NCBI GenBank assembly: GCA_023213395.1
Contig: CM041465.1
Location: forward strand, 197,849,741 to 197,913,740
Direction of reading: 5' to 3'
Origin: Cycas panzhihuaensis
Taxonomy: Eukaryota > Cycadophyta
DNA: 64,000 nucleotides
Part shown: one piece after another, positions 45,601 through 58,422 of the stretch
Layout of the letters: every line of letters begins with the position of its first letter
Position numbering within the stretch: the first letter of the stretch is position 1
Program-made: the position numbers and the translations under genes
Notes under the pieces: generated by a model
Told to the model about the DNA's origin: nothing
Databases searched by the model: none
What the model saw: the letters and a program-made list of their open reading frames with translations, nothing else

Positions 45601-48600
45601 GAGCTCTTCGTGGTGATAATCCAAGTAAAATAAAATATAGTTGATACCATTTTTTATGGAGGAAGCCAAAAGAATTTAATCTTAGAAGCATTAGTAAAGA
45701 AATTAGGATTAAATATGCATATATATCCAAAACAATATCCTTTTAGATGGTTGCAAAAAGATTCAAAACTATAGGTTACTCACCAATATAAGTTTAAATT
45801 TACAATTTTAGAAAGATTAATTGATAAAGTTAAATGTGAAGTAGTTCCTTTGGACGTTTGTCAAGTTATGTTTGGTAGCCCATATCTCTAAGATAGAGAT
45901 GGAGTCCATCATAAGAGGCTGAGAAAGATTCAACTCATCAAGGATAGTAAAGCAGATTTAATTAATGCATCAAAACCTTAGAAGAAGATCTCCCTCATAT
46001 CCTCTTAATAAGCAAAGAGATTGATTAATTCTTATGGAAAATTTATGCTACTAATGGTGAAGCAAAAGGTGGAATAAAAGGAGCAAGTGGAGTCCTCAAT
46101 GTAGGCAGTAGATAAGAAACAAGTGCAGCAAATTGAAGGCCTAAAGAATAGGTATAATGACATATTCCTAGAGCCAAAGGGATTACCCCCTAAGACAGTA
46201 ATTAAGTATGAAATCTAGTTGGTTTCCAATTCACATTTTACCAATCTTAGTCTTTACCAAAACTTTGTTTCTGAGAATGAAGAGATTAAGAAGCAGATTT
46301 AAGAACTCTTGGAGTAAGAAGTGATTAAGCTGAGTTATTCCCCTTGCGGTTCACCTATTGTTTTGGTTCCAAAGAAAGATGGAGGCTAGAGAATGTGCAT
46401 TAATTACTGGGCTTTGAAAAATATCACTATAAATAATCAACATCCCCTACCATAGATAGATGACTCATTAGACCAGTTACAATTTGTAAGATATTTAAGC
46501 ATGTTGTACTTAAAATCAGGCTACTATCAGGTTTGAATATATGAGGAGGACACTTGGAAGATAACATTCAAATCAAAGTAAGGGTTGTTTAAATGGTTGG
46601 TGATTCCTTTTGGTTTGTGCAACACACCTACCACCTTCATGAAGTTGATGAATGGGGTATTGGGACCCTTTATTAATGATTTTGTTATTATTTATTTGGA
46701 TGATATTCTGATTTTTAGTTAGACTTAGGAGGAGCACCTCCCACATGTTGAGTAAGTACTTAAAGTTCTTTAAGAGAAACAACTAAAACTTAACCTAAAG
46801 AAATACAAGTTTGGAAAGTAATCTCTCATCTTCTTAGATTTTGTAGTTGGAGGAGAAGAATTAAAGATTGAACTAGCAAAGATTACAGTCATTCTCAATT
46901 GGCCTACTATAGAGGTAAGAAGTTTTATTGGTGCTTATCAATATTTAAGAAAATTTACTTTAAAATTCTCTTATACAAAGTTCCATTAGGGAAATAAAGA
47001 AGAGAAATCTTTCAAGCTTTTACAATAAAAATATTATAAGCATCAGTGTTAGCCTTACCCTCATTTCAGAAACCATTTGAGTTAGAGACTAATGCTCAAG
47101 GCTAATCCATAAGAGCAGTGTCGAAGCAAGAGGAAAGACCAGTAACATACCATTTAGAGAATTTTAATGGAGTCTACCCAACTTATGATAAGGAGCTCTA
47201 TGCATTGTATTAAGCGGTCAAGTATTGGAGACCTTACTTGTTAGGAAAAGAGGTGGTTATCCACACTGACTGTAAGAGTTTGTAATTCTTATAAACACAA
47301 TCCAAATTATAGTTGGCTAGGCACATGAAGTAGATGTTCTATTTGTATCAGTTTTACATTATGGTCAAATACAAGAAAGACACAATAAATAAAATTGTAA
47401 AATTGCTATCCAGACCTCTTTAACAACAAGGTACTTCTAACTTATTAGTGATTATGTAATTTTAGCCTTTCTGCCATGATGAATATACTAATTTGTATAC
47501 GGAAGATAAGGTATTCAAGCCTATTTTAGAGCAATTATAGTAGGGAAAATTAGTTATTGATTTTTAGTTGAGAAATAGTCTAATCTTTAAGCATGATAAG
47601 CTTTGCATTCTAAAGCATGTAGACCGAATGAGGTGGGTAAGAGAAGCTCATACCTCTCGAGTTGTAGAACACTTCAGAGTGGGAAAAACATTGTTAAATT
47701 TGCAACGATATATATTGGCCCAATATGCAGTAGGATGTAACTATAACAGTACAAAGATGTGCATTATATAGTACATCAAAGACGACCAATAGGAAGTTAT
47801 GATTGTATACTCCACTTCTTATTCTATTACGACTGTATGAGAGTATCTCCATAGATGTTTTTGAAGGACTACCATAGAACAAAAATGGTATGGATTATTT
47901 GTTTGTAGTTGTTAATTAATTCAATAAAATGATGGTGTTGATTCCCTATAGGAAGACACATATAGAAAAAGACATAGCTAGACTATTTTTCGAACATATA
48001 TGGAAGCATTTTGGGCTTCCCAACTCTATCATTTCTAATCAAGATAGTAGACGTTTTAGCCATTTTTAGCAAACTCTTTAGGAAAAGATAGACACAAAGT
48101 TAAAGATGAGCATGGTCTTTCATCCTCAAATAGATGGTTGAACCAAAGTTATCAATAGAATGTTAATGTAGTTGTTATGAGGTTACATTGCTAGCATGCT
48201 AAGACTTGGAATGAAAGTCTCATATACCTATAATTTGCCTTCAATAGAGAAGTCCATAGCTTAACTTATAAATCACCATTCGAGGTACGTTTGGGATTTC
48301 TGCTTGCAAGTCCATTTGATTTAGAATTTTCACCCCAACTTACTATAGGAAATAAGAGGAAGAAAGAGAGACAAGAGAAGGCATAAAATTTTTGGAAAGA
48401 ATTAAAAAAATACATCAACAAGTTAAGGAGCAACTTAAAAAATCTCTACAAAGATATAAACGAAGGCATGATACACATAGAACTAACCATTCTTTTAAGG
48501 AAGGATATCAAGTTTAGTTATATCTCAATAAGAAACGATTTCAAGGTGAAGGTAAAAAGTTGAAATCTATACGTTATGGATCCTTTAAAATCTTGAAGAA

Positions 48601-48700
48601 GATTGGGAAAAATGCTTTTTAACTTGAATTACCAAAATTCATGAAGATGTATTCAGTGGTAAATGTTGAGAATCTAAAGATTTTCCACTCTTGCTAAATC
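45601..48700 (+). pseudogene. pol: Pol of element C: protease, RT, RNase H, integrase
   Basis: Protease region: VDTIFYGGSQKNLILEALVK (the DSG is now YGG), VPLDVCQVMFGSPYL. RT 46310-46960: [69 protein letters not shown] (46688-46714), KLNLKKYKFGK. RNase H 47060-47420: FELETNAQG-like start, YDKELYALY, YLLGKEVVIHTDCKSL. Integrase 47560-48270: decayed zinc-finger part, then RRFSHF-like, SMVFHPQIDG. The tail VINVENLKIFHSC ends near 48690. It is a Ty3/gypsy type by RT-RNase H-integrase order, of a family different from the 27.7 kb element. Stops are dense. Confidence 0.82.
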
Positions 48701-48911
48701 TAGAGGAGTTACAAGTGGAGAAAGAAGAACCAATATAAAATGATTATATTCTTCAAAAGAAGTAGACCATAACTAGAAGAAGCACAATTGAGACCTTTAG
48801 GATTGAAGAGAAAGGATAACTACATAACAAAGCAAAGTGGTACAATAGGGAGAAGGGAAGAATCAAATTCCCCCATTTATAATTATAATATTCATGAGGC
48901 TATGAACTCGT

Positions 48912-48922
48912 AAAAGGGGGAA
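48912..48922 (+). other. Polypurine tract of element C
   Basis: AAAAGGGGGAA a few bases before the 3' LTR start at TGATTC (48927). Confidence 0.7.
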
Positions 48923-48926
48923 GTTC

Positions 48927-49999
48927 TGATTCAATTTTAGATCTATTAAAATTTTTAATAGTCCTTAAAAAGAGTATAAATCCATTTAAATGAAATTTAT
49001 TTTCATGTGTCCAAACTTTAGAGGTAAAAAAATATAATTTAGGCTCTTAAAATAAGAGAAAAATGCATTTAAAGGGTGCAACCATGTTTTGACATAGTGT
49101 GACTAGGCTTGTCTTAGGTACGACTAGGCCTGCCTTAAGTGTGACCAAGCCTGTCTCAAGTACGGCTAGGCCAATTTTAAGTGCAACTAGAAAACAATAA
49201 CCTTCATGTAAAATGTGGCCGAATAGGGTAAATGTACTCCAATTTACATAAAATTTGATAGGAACATTTGGACAAGTGTCCTCTAGTTAATGGAAGAAAG
49301 AAAATAATGGTTTTAACTAATTTTAATTAGTTTTTAATTGATCAAAAAGAGGACTAGAAAATAGAAGGGGGGAAAAATGAAAAAATAGATTTTAGAAGTT
49401 GAACAAGCTTTGGAAAAGTAGAAAAACTGCCTAGATGTATCTAGGAGACATGGAGGAGTGCCCAACAATCTCAAATACAATAAGAGGAACAAGGAATTTT
49501 GAGAAATAACTTAAATAATAGCCTGAAATGTGAGTTGCTCTAAAAATGAAGACTACATAGAAAAATAGAAGCTTGAAAGTGGAATGGACATGAAAGGAGC
49601 ATAGAAGAAGAGCCCAAATCTATTTGTGAATTACATAAGGAGTCTAGAAAGGTATATACACAACAAGGAAAAGAAGAGGATAGCTATAACAGTTTTAGGA
49701 AGACACCCAAGCTAGAAAATTATCTAAAAGTAATTTCGCAGCTAAATAACGACCAAATCCTCATATTTGGTTTACTTGTAAATATAGCAGAGAGGACATA
49801 ACAACCCAAAACATGCCTAGCACACATTGTTCTACTCCCAAATTATTGTAGTAGTCCCAAAGATGCTCAATAGAGTGCTAAAAACAATAGAATTTATAAA
49901 AACATTCCATATGTAAAAATGTATTTCATTGTATATTGAATCTGAGCTATTTCAATTAGATTAAGTTTTTACTCTCTTATTAAATTTAGATCAATTTTA
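48927..49999 (+). repeat. 3' LTR of element C
   Basis: Starts TGATTCAATTTTAG and ends near ATCAATTTTATG; about 1.07 kb. Its last about 400 bp match 43884-44294. Contains a short tandem repeat (49097-49190). Confidence 0.75.
49097..49190. repeat. About 22-24 bp tandem repeat, four units, in the LTR of C
   Basis: Units approximate GTGACTAGGCCTGTCTTAAG: variants at 49099, 49121, 49142 and 49163, each with CTAGGC or CAAGCC. Lies in the U3 part of the LTR, where such arrays often act as enhancers. Confidence 0.65.
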
Positions 50000-50009
50000 T
50001 GTATTATCT

Positions 50010-53000
50010 ATAAGAGGATCTAATGCCATATTGGGGATTCAATAGCTGCAAACCTTAGGAACTTATAACATAAAAAACTTCCTAACCAATTCATTCATAT
50101 TGTTCAAAGACCAAATGGGTAAAATATATAAAATGTATAGGATATAGGCTCTACAAAACCAAATGTTTTCACTAGGCCACATGAGAGGACACCTTTAAAC
50201 TAATCTTGGTTATATAGTTTACCTCAATAACATCTAGGTTGACCCCTAAACCCACCTACACATCTAGGATATCATTACCATGTATAAGAAATTATTTGAT
50301 CCTCTTCCCTCCATCCACCCCACCTAATTTTGGTTTTTATCATACAATTAAATTGTGAGCTAATCATGACTCAATTAGCCTTCAATTACATAGAAATTCC
50401 CATTTCTGAAAAAATGAAATCAATAAAATCATTATCGAGCTTATGGATATGGAAATAATTCAACCAAGTAAAAGCCTATTTATGGCCCAATAATCTTGGT
50501 TAGGGAAAAAGATGGCTCATTTTACCTTTGTTTGAATTACATGGAGTTTAATAACATTACCATAAAAAATAAGTTCCCCACTCTAAGCATAGATGACATG
50601 TTAGATGAGGTCTATGAAGAATTATTTTTTCTTAGTTAGATTTATAACTTAGATATTATTAGATTTGAAGGACTACAATAACATAATTTTTTGAACCCAT
50701 CATAGGAAATTTGAGTTTAGAGTAATTCCCTTTGGCCTTTGTAATGCATTTGATACCGTCGAAGCACTCATGAATAAGATCTTTAGCCCTTAGCTTTAAA
50801 AATTTGTCATCATCCTTTTCGATGATATACTTACTTATAGTTCATATTTAGACCACCATATTTGTCATTTGAAGATTTCCCTCTAAATATTACATCAACA
50901 CTAATTATATGTAAAACTTGCTAAGTGTGAGTTTGGAAAAATAAAACTCTAGTATTTAGGGTACATTATATCTTTAGAAGGAGTATGTGTAGACCCTAAG
51001 AAAATAGCATTCATTAGTACTTAATTGAGACTGACCAATCTCATATAACTACGAGTATTCCTTTGCCTTATGGGGTTTTACCATCATTTTGTATAAAACT
51101 ACACCTCTCTTGTGCCTCTATTAACTAACCTACTCTGTAAAGACTCCTTTCAATGGTCTTTGGAGGTTGAAATTATCTTTTCCTATCTCAAAGTAGTGAT
51201 GACCTCCACCATAGTTCTTGTTATTTATGATTCCACCGAACCATTCTAGTTAACTATTCTAGCTAGAATATGATACATTAAGATTTGGCCTTGGCATGGT
51301 TCTTGTACAAAACTATAACCCCATCATATTTGAAAGTTAAAAACTAAAAGATCATGAACTTTAACTATTAGCATACCTGAAGTAAATGAGAGCTATAACA
51401 CATGTTGTAGATAAGTGGTGACAATATCTCTTGGGGTCATCCTCATAGACCACCATAACCTCCATAGTTTATTAGATCAACCAGTTATGTCAGAAGAATA
51501 GGCTAAATGGATTAATTACCTATAAGTTTTTAACTTTATAATATATTATATGAAGGACAAAGATAATATGGTTATGGATACCCTTTCCCATCCTTCCATT
51601 GATTCTAGTAGCCCCAACCCTAGCATTTGTGTTATATCAAAGCTCATTTCATTAGGATCAATGAATTATATACTGAAAACTAGGTTCAACTTAACTCTTC
51701 TATCTAAAGTTAAAAGGCTCTAAACCAAAAAGGTTGGTTGAAATACAACAACCATTTGTTATTTAGGAATTATGTCCTTATATACCCATCCTTCTCTTTT
51801 ATCTCTTAAAGTTTAATAGAGTATCACTCTAGTCCCTTAAGAGCCCATTTAAGATTTGGTAAAACCTATCAATATATTTGTGTATATTTCTTTTAGCCTC
51901 ATATGAAACCTACCATCTTGACCTTCTTACCTAAGTGTGATACTTATTAGTAAAAAGAGATAGATAACAAAGCCCTACTAGGACTCCTCCAACTACTAAA
52001 TATTCCTCAAGGTAAATAGTAAGACATTGCTATGGATTTTATTATTAGTATGATTACATCTATTAGTATTGACTCAATTTAGATGGTCATCAATAAATTA
52101 ACTAAATATTCATATTCCTTCCTAATATGCATCTTGTATAAATTATCTTATCTTATTGAATTTTATGTCTAATTTATTTTTTATGATCATGGATTTCCCT
52201 TTACCATCATTTATGATAGAGATCCTAAGTTTACTAGCTCTTTTTGGTAAGAACTCTTTAAAGCTATATGAACCTCGTTCAATATGAGTATTACTTACCA
52301 TTCTTAAATCAATGGTTAATTTGAGGCCTTGAACAAAACTTCTAAAATTTACCTACACTACTTTAGCTCAAATCACCAAGCTAAGTAGACCTCCTAGTTA
52401 TCCCTAATAGATTATTGGTATGACTCATCTCAACATTTAACCATTAGTATATCCCAATTTCTAGCATTATATGGTTATCACCCCTCTTCATACCACACTT
52501 TAACAACTAATTTTTGGACTACCTCATCCTAATAAAAGTTTTAGGAGATGGACCAAATCCTTCATAATCTTAAGTAAAACTTGGCCAATGTAATAAATCA
52601 TATGAAGTAACTTCTCAGCTACACTGATTTAATTAGTCAGTTGAGATTAAATATCTAGTGTTCTTCCACCTCCAACCATACAAACAACAATCTCTTAAAT
52701 CTCATTAAGGCCATAAGATATGTCCCTATTATTATGGTCCATATAAAGTCCTCTAAAAGATTGGTAAACTTGCATATTCCCTTGAACTTCCTTTAGACAC
52801 TAATATCTATATTATCTTTCATGTCTCTTACCTTAAAAATTGCTTAGGTAAAAATGTTACACCCTATACCACTCTCCCCATTCTCAATGATGAATAAAGC
52901 ATCAAAATTTTACTAGACTAAATCCTCACTAACCATTAGCGCTGTCTCTAAAATTGCACTATTTCTAAGCTTCAAGTATACTAGGCTAGTTGTGATGTAG

Positions 53001-53088
53001 AAGAAGTAACCTAGGAATTTAACAAGTTTGTTCAATAGTACCCTCATCTCCAATGCTTTAGGGACTCAACATCTTAGAGGAGGGGACC
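50010..53088 (+). pseudogene. pol: Element D: 5'-truncated, strongly decayed pol related to the 27.7 kb element
   Basis: Starts within protease (50024: ATGCCATATTGGGGATTCAA against ATGCCACCTTAGGGATTCAA at 30880) and follows 30880-33948 nearly base for base with many changes. RT: INKFP-like region, FDDILTYSSYLDHHICHL (50818-50870), YLGYIISLEGVCVDP. RNase H: LKDHELLAYL, YLLGSSS. Integrase: AMDFIISMI, FYDRDPKFTSSFW, SITYHS. The tail HLQPYKQQSLKSH, LPLDTNIY resembles the other copy. Stops and shifts are far more frequent than in the 27.7 kb copy, so D is older. It directly follows the 3' LTR of C. Confidence 0.82.
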
Positions 53089-53419
53089 TATAACATAACT
53101 CCATTTTCATAAGTAGGAGGCATTAGCATATGGAATCCATCAAGAGATTAAGTGTTAGTATTAACCATTAAGTTTTATATATAGGGTGCTAGACCATCCA
53201 ATGATATATAAGGTCATTAAGGCCACCAATAAGATTATTTGAGAGATACCCTTCTTTATATATTCAAGAGTCAAAGATTACTTGTAAAGGGTTGTTGTTC
53301 AATTTTCCTTCCTGAAAATAAGTACTTCAGTACTCCTTTGGTGCTCATTTATTTATATTACCCCATTTGTGAGAGATAGTTTGTACTATTAGCTTCTGTA
53401 AGTTAATAAAGGTGCTACA
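53089..53419 (+). repeat. 3' LTR of element D
   Basis: TATAACATAACTCC after the purine-rich GAGGAGGGGACC (53077-53088), parallel to 33949 onward: a gap-prone match including CCAATAAGATTATTTG, AAAGTAAGTACTTCAGTACT-like and CTTCTGTAAG. End near GTGCTACA, approximate. No 5' partner is present. Confidence 0.7.
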
Positions 53420-56400
53420 TCTATTCTCCTATATCCTTTGATATACTGGATGTGACGGGATTTTAAGGAAGATATGTTGCAAAGGCACATTAATAGGTAA
53501 ACTCAAATATACACTCATAAACAACTAATCAAAATCATAAAAAGCTATGCAAAATAAATGGGTAATTATACACTTTTAGTTACCTATTGCCATTATGTCC
53601 ATATCATTCATAAACTATGGGAAATATAAGTAAAATACTATCATATATGGTTAAGAAAGAGTTGCTTGTCTATATTTAACATTGGAGGCTACCCCTCCAT
53701 ATAAATCTTCCCAAACAAGGAGTCTAATACTAGATAAGAAAAATTTGTGATAAACCTACCACCTGTAATATGAAAATAATAGAAGAATCAATTGCTAGAA
53801 GAAATATAAAACTAATATCTAAAACTGAAACTAAATTAAGTTGTAGTGCCAAAAGAAATAAAGATAAGGTTAAGATAAATACCATGATAAGCACCATCAC
53901 TATTATATTCTTATATAGTCTCATTTGCCTAATCTATATCACCACCTACTGGACCCTCCATAGTCCCTATAGCCACTATGGTCTTTGTTGGGTCCCCTAA
54001 GGTGCTTCCTTAATAGTTAGTTATGAAACTACTCCATCTCTACCTCTATTAGCTCCCTCTATAATTACAACCTCCTCCTCCACATTGAAATCCCAATGAA
54101 TTCTAACATGAAGATCTAAAGTATGCCTATCAAACTCTATTGTATTAATAACTCAGTATATAGTGTCCTACTTACTTGCTCAACTACTTTATGACTATGG
54201 AATTAGGTAGGCCACCTATGGAATATGGGCCCTCTATTTAGATCTGGCTATGGACCTACTCTTAGTCCCACTTCTTTGAAGTGATCGAAGAACCAATACT
54301 AGAGAAGTATATGGTATGAAAAACTACTATACCTAATTGTATAAATCTAGTCCAATTGTGCTTGTATGTTGGACATAATCAATGTGGACTATTGTAATAT
54401 CTTTCTATCCTTGCAATGATAAATAACCTCCATCCAACTGCCTAGGAATTGAATATAGTTCTCTTAATTAATAATATGAAATAGAATAACATAAATAATG
54501 AGATTTTACATCGATAAAACTCCTAAAGGTAGCAAGTAACCAAGGTTGTTGTCTTATTGATCCCACTCACCTCATTGATAGAAGAATCTAATAATAGGTA
54601 TATGCTCCCTATTAACAATTGGTAATGGTCCTAACTTGGGGGGTGGACTAATACATAGAATCTATAAGATCACCCTCACATATTGGGTAGTCATACTAAT
54701 GTCACCAATCAATGATAAATGAAAAACCTATCATCTCCTATACTAATATATAATGATATCAATTAGTAAAGCTTGATCTGATACCTATTAGCATGATATG
54801 ATAATTCATATAAGCCTATAGTGAGTTAGAATATCCCTCATATGATCATCTATGTTTTTAGGGAGAGTAAGCATTTAAGAACTAGAGTTGTGGTTATTAC
54901 CATAATAACATGCTGAAACACAATAAAAAATGGGTCAATAAGTAAGACTCTACTAAAACTAGCAAATTAAGATAAAAAATTTTAAAAATTGACCATAGAA
55001 AAAGTGACATAATGCCCCTATAAATCAAGGTCATGTCCTCTCCATTGTACATTTGTCTTATTGGTAAGAGTCAAAACTCTACCAAATTAATATTGTAGGT
55101 ATCAAACAATTTAACCCTCATGTTGTGTCTATTTAATTTATGTAGAATATCTTGATTATGTTATGCTAATCTTTCATACAAGAGAATATTGTGATCCTAT
55201 TATTTCTTTCATCTGGTATTAGAGAAGCTCTCTCTTAATTACCCATAATCTATTATAGGTGATCTTCATGGAACACCTTAGTTTAATTCCACTGTGAAGA
55301 AATATGACCCTGTTTGAGTCCATTTGGTAACCATTCAAGATCATTCTCCATTATTCTATATGTACACCAATTGAATAGTGCCTCCATTCACTCCTTATTT
55401 TTGATCCATTTATCATAATTTTAGGGTTTAGTTGACCTTGTTTATGTACTTCTCTTCATCCACTATGATCAAGTGTGATCTTTCTTTTGTGAATTGATAG
55501 GCCGTACCATTTGTTAATGTGTTTATACTTCACTTGAGCCACTAGGGTTTCATACTGGGTATCACACTTTCCTCTATTAATGGTTGAAACCAGTGGCGCC
55601 ACTCAAGGCACATGAGTATCCATGTATTTTCTCTTTACCTAGGTCATACAAATTCTGTGTCTCCACACATTGTGATCTTACCTCGCTAGATCAGAGTTTC
55701 CATTGATGGAGCTCTTATTTACCATAGTTTGATAGTTTGGAATCCTACTCTTTACACTCTCCTCCATGTGGCCCTTAGTTAAGCTTTATGTAAACAGTTG
55801 CCCTTAAGACATCTAACAAGGTGCTAGCCATTCCTACAACTTTGTCTTATATTATAATTTACTTCTGTCAATAACGTAAAGTAGCCTGTATGACCAATCT
55901 TTGGTACTTGTCTCTATCACCCTCCTTTTACTATCACACACCTAAGCTCATGTGACTTGTTGAGATTGGAGTCATCCATGATCCACCCTTTAAAAGAGAT
56001 TTAATCAATCCCTTATTTTATTGATTTCATTCAATGTTATAGGAATTTGTTACCCTTGTTAATTCTAAGTTATCGATCAAGCATCTTTTATTTTTAAGCT
56101 TTGAGTTGTATCCTTTTTTATATAGTTGTTGATTAATTTAACCAAATCATAATTATTCTTGAGGTCCATAAAGCCCTCTTACTTAAGTGGGAAGTCACCT
56201 ATAGTAGACTGGAGACTAGGGGCTACACCACTACAGAGCCTTAAAGCCAACCTTTTTCATTTTGATAACATAAAGAGGTCTTCTTACTATTTTGGCCATA
56301 ACTCTTCAATTGGGAGTCTATTTTCTAAATTGTTTAAGCTATAAAAATTCTAACTTAGAGCTCTATAGTTTGTACTTATCTTTAATTGAGTTTAGATACT

Positions 56401-57340
56401 CTCTTAGGTTGTTTAACTCCCCTATATTTTTTTCATTTATTTTATGCATTTTTAAAGTATTCTTCACTATTTGGCATCTTTATCACATTCAAAAGGGGTA
56501 TCTTATTGCTGCTAGTCCTTCTTCATTAATTGAAAATCATTTCTACCTTATTTCTAAGCTAATGTATATGGTGCTTTGTGGTTGTAGGTGTTCTCCTTGT
56601 ATGCAGAAGGTTACTCTTCTCTTGATAGCGTAGTCCCTTCCTATTGAACATTCTAAACCCTTACACTTAGTTTTTGATTTGATACCTTGGTTATTCATTA
56701 TCTCATATTTTTACTTCATTAAAAATCAACTCTTTTGTATTTAAATAAGACCATAATTAAATGGAATTTCAACTCATAATATTAAAAAATTTAATTCCTA
56801 AACTAAAGTATAAGACTACTAATCTTACAAGGGGATGATTAGGACACCTAAAGTTATCACTCCCACACATGTGAGTTATATGCATATAGACAAGCAGGCT
56901 AGGGTCAACTTATTATAAGGTGTACTAAGTGATAGATTAAGGTGTTGAACCCTTCCTTAAAGTTTAGAGACTAGGCTGGACCCAAAGAGGGTAAGTTCCT
57001 TGTTACAGTCCTTCACTAGATCTATGGCTTAATATAAATCCAACGCAAGTGAATAAATAATGTTAGGGGAGTAGCTAGCCTTCTATGCTTATGTACCTAG
57101 GTATATAAAGCTTAATTTAGTCACGTAGCGATGTATATTGAGTCCCTAAGCTGCCATCTATGGGCAAGCACCCCTAAACAAAATAACAACTAAGGTCTTC
57201 CTAGAGATACATAAAACTCTAGAATATTAGTTTAAAAGCCTATTAGATAGATAATTCACAAAAATGGAAACTTACATGCTAGTATCAAACACAATAAAAT
57301 TGTTTAGATATGATAACTTTTGTCTTAGAAGAAATGGGCT
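53420..57340. other. About 3.9 kb without a recognisable gene; may hold the LTR and leader of copia remnant F
   Basis: ORFs here are short and shadow-like (longest 113 codons at 56292-56633, hydrophobic, no domain). At 55214-55224 TGGTATTAGAG resembles a tRNA-iMet primer-binding site two bases after a CA, on the + strand, and could mark the 5' LTR end of F. TGTGACGGGA at 53451 is a candidate LTR start. Neither could be confirmed without a second LTR. Confidence 0.35.
55214..55224 (+). other. Possible tRNA-iMet primer-binding site
   Basis: TGGTATTAGAG differs from TGGTATCAGAG by one C-to-T. Preceded by ...CATC. It is upstream of the copia gag remnant on the same strand, but 2.1 kb away. Confidence 0.4.
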
Positions 57341-58096
57341 AAACACTTAAAAATCGTGAATGATTTTTGGTCATATGTATCATGTGATATACCTAAACCT
57401 GTTCCTATATATTACCTAAACATTCTTGATATTAAAATACTTCTAGACCTTATTGCCCTTGTTACCTTTAGAGACAATGATAAAATAGCCCTTTCCTTCC
57501 TTCACCTAGTTATAGATGACAATGTTGATCAAAACATAGAAATGACTAACCCCTCACATGAAGAATAGAGCACTATATGCTCCCTTTATAGGAGGAAGGA
57601 TGACTTTAGTGCTACATGCTTAAAATACACCTATTTTCCATCCCCTCTACTAGTTCTATCCCATCTCATATGACTGAAGCAAAGTCTATTTGAAACCATC
57701 GTAACACTCTTAGTACCCCTCCTACTAATCATGACCTTATTGCTAGTATTGTTAATGTCCTTCCAAATGATTACAATAGTTCCATATCTTACCTATGTAA
57801 TGATGTTGCTACGATGGATTTCAACACCCTAAAAAGATTACTACTTAGGGAAGAGGGTATCCTACATCATCAAGGAATTGCATCTTTATCTAATACTACT
57901 CCTACATTTGTAATTAGGAAACATAGAAGACATCAACCTTAATACCAATCCTTATCCTAATAATTTAGTTCTATGAATTTGAACCAAACCTCTTAATAGC
58001 TACAACAATTAAGAAACTAGTAGTGACAATAAAATATTACCTACTTATGTTGTGGTGAACTTAGGCATGTCATGTTCGATTACAAAAAGAAATAAG

Positions 58097-58182
58097 TGTC
58101 ACAAGTTGCCATTACACCAAAAGCCCTAGGGTGATTTGGGAAGAGGACTTCCTTGTGATAGTTAGTGTCACACGCTCCAACA
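58097..58182 (-). repeat. TRIM 3' terminal direct repeat
   Basis: 86 bp, TGTCACAAGTT...CTCCAACA. Adjoined by the polypurine tract, hence the 3' copy on the - strand. Confidence 0.88.
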
Positions 58183-58336
58183 CTCCCCCGTCACAAGGAG
58201 TCAGTTGTACCTATACGACATTGCATGTCTACCACGATGTTCCTCGTTGCCACCTAGTAAACACCTTCACGTATCTCTAGGTGCGCTACCACAGTACACA
58301 GGATTGGTTTTGAATCCTGGTCACTCTGATACTACT

Positions 58337-58422
58337 TGTCACAGGTTTCCATTACACCAAAAGCCCCAGGGTGATTTGGGAAGAGGACTTCCTTGTGATA
58401 GTTAGCATCACATGCTCCAACA
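58337..58422 (-). repeat. TRIM 5' terminal direct repeat
   Basis: 86 bp, TGTCACAGGTT...CTCCAACA. Adjoined by the primer-binding site, hence the 5' copy on the - strand. Confidence 0.88.

Larger units (their letters stand above)
43884..49999 (+). mobile_element. Element C: Ty3/gypsy retrotransposon, 5' LTR truncated
   Basis: 3' LTR at 48927-49999 (about 1.07 kb). Only its last about 410 bp are repeated at 43884-44294, so the 5' LTR has lost about 640 bp. A primer-binding site (44296-44307), gag, protease, RT, RNase H, integrase and a polypurine tract (48912-48922) lie between. Downstream the sequence continues directly as the protease of element D, so C may have inserted in D before a deletion removed the left part of both. 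Confidence 0.8.
58097..58422 (-). mobile_element. TRIM (terminal-repeat retrotransposon in miniature), 326 bp
   Basis: Two 86 bp terminal direct repeats (58097-58182 and 58337-58422), each TG...CA, around 154 bp of non-coding DNA. On the - strand the order is complete: LTR TGTTGGAGCATGTGA...GTGACA, two bases, primer-binding site TAGTATCAGAGT (58334-58323; two transitions from TGGTATCAGAGC), internal part, polypurine tract GACGGGGGAG (58192-58183), LTR. Flanks ATAAG (58092-58096) and ATAAT (58423-58427) fit a 5-bp duplication. The repeats differ at 6 of 86 positions. It interrupts the copia remnant F just after the zinc knuckle. It has no coding capacity and would need enzymes in trans. It does not resemble the 5S-carrying Cassandra type. 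Confidence 0.88.

Noticed and set aside
55590-55620. GTGGCGCCAC as a primer-binding site of Athila type (TGGCGCCGTTGCC)
   Set aside because: Only seven bases agree and no LTR end precedes it; probably a chance palindrome.
58097-58422. CRISPR-like or simple duplicated host sequence
   Set aside because: Only two repeats, and TG...CA ends, primer-binding site and polypurine tract give a full retroelement structure.
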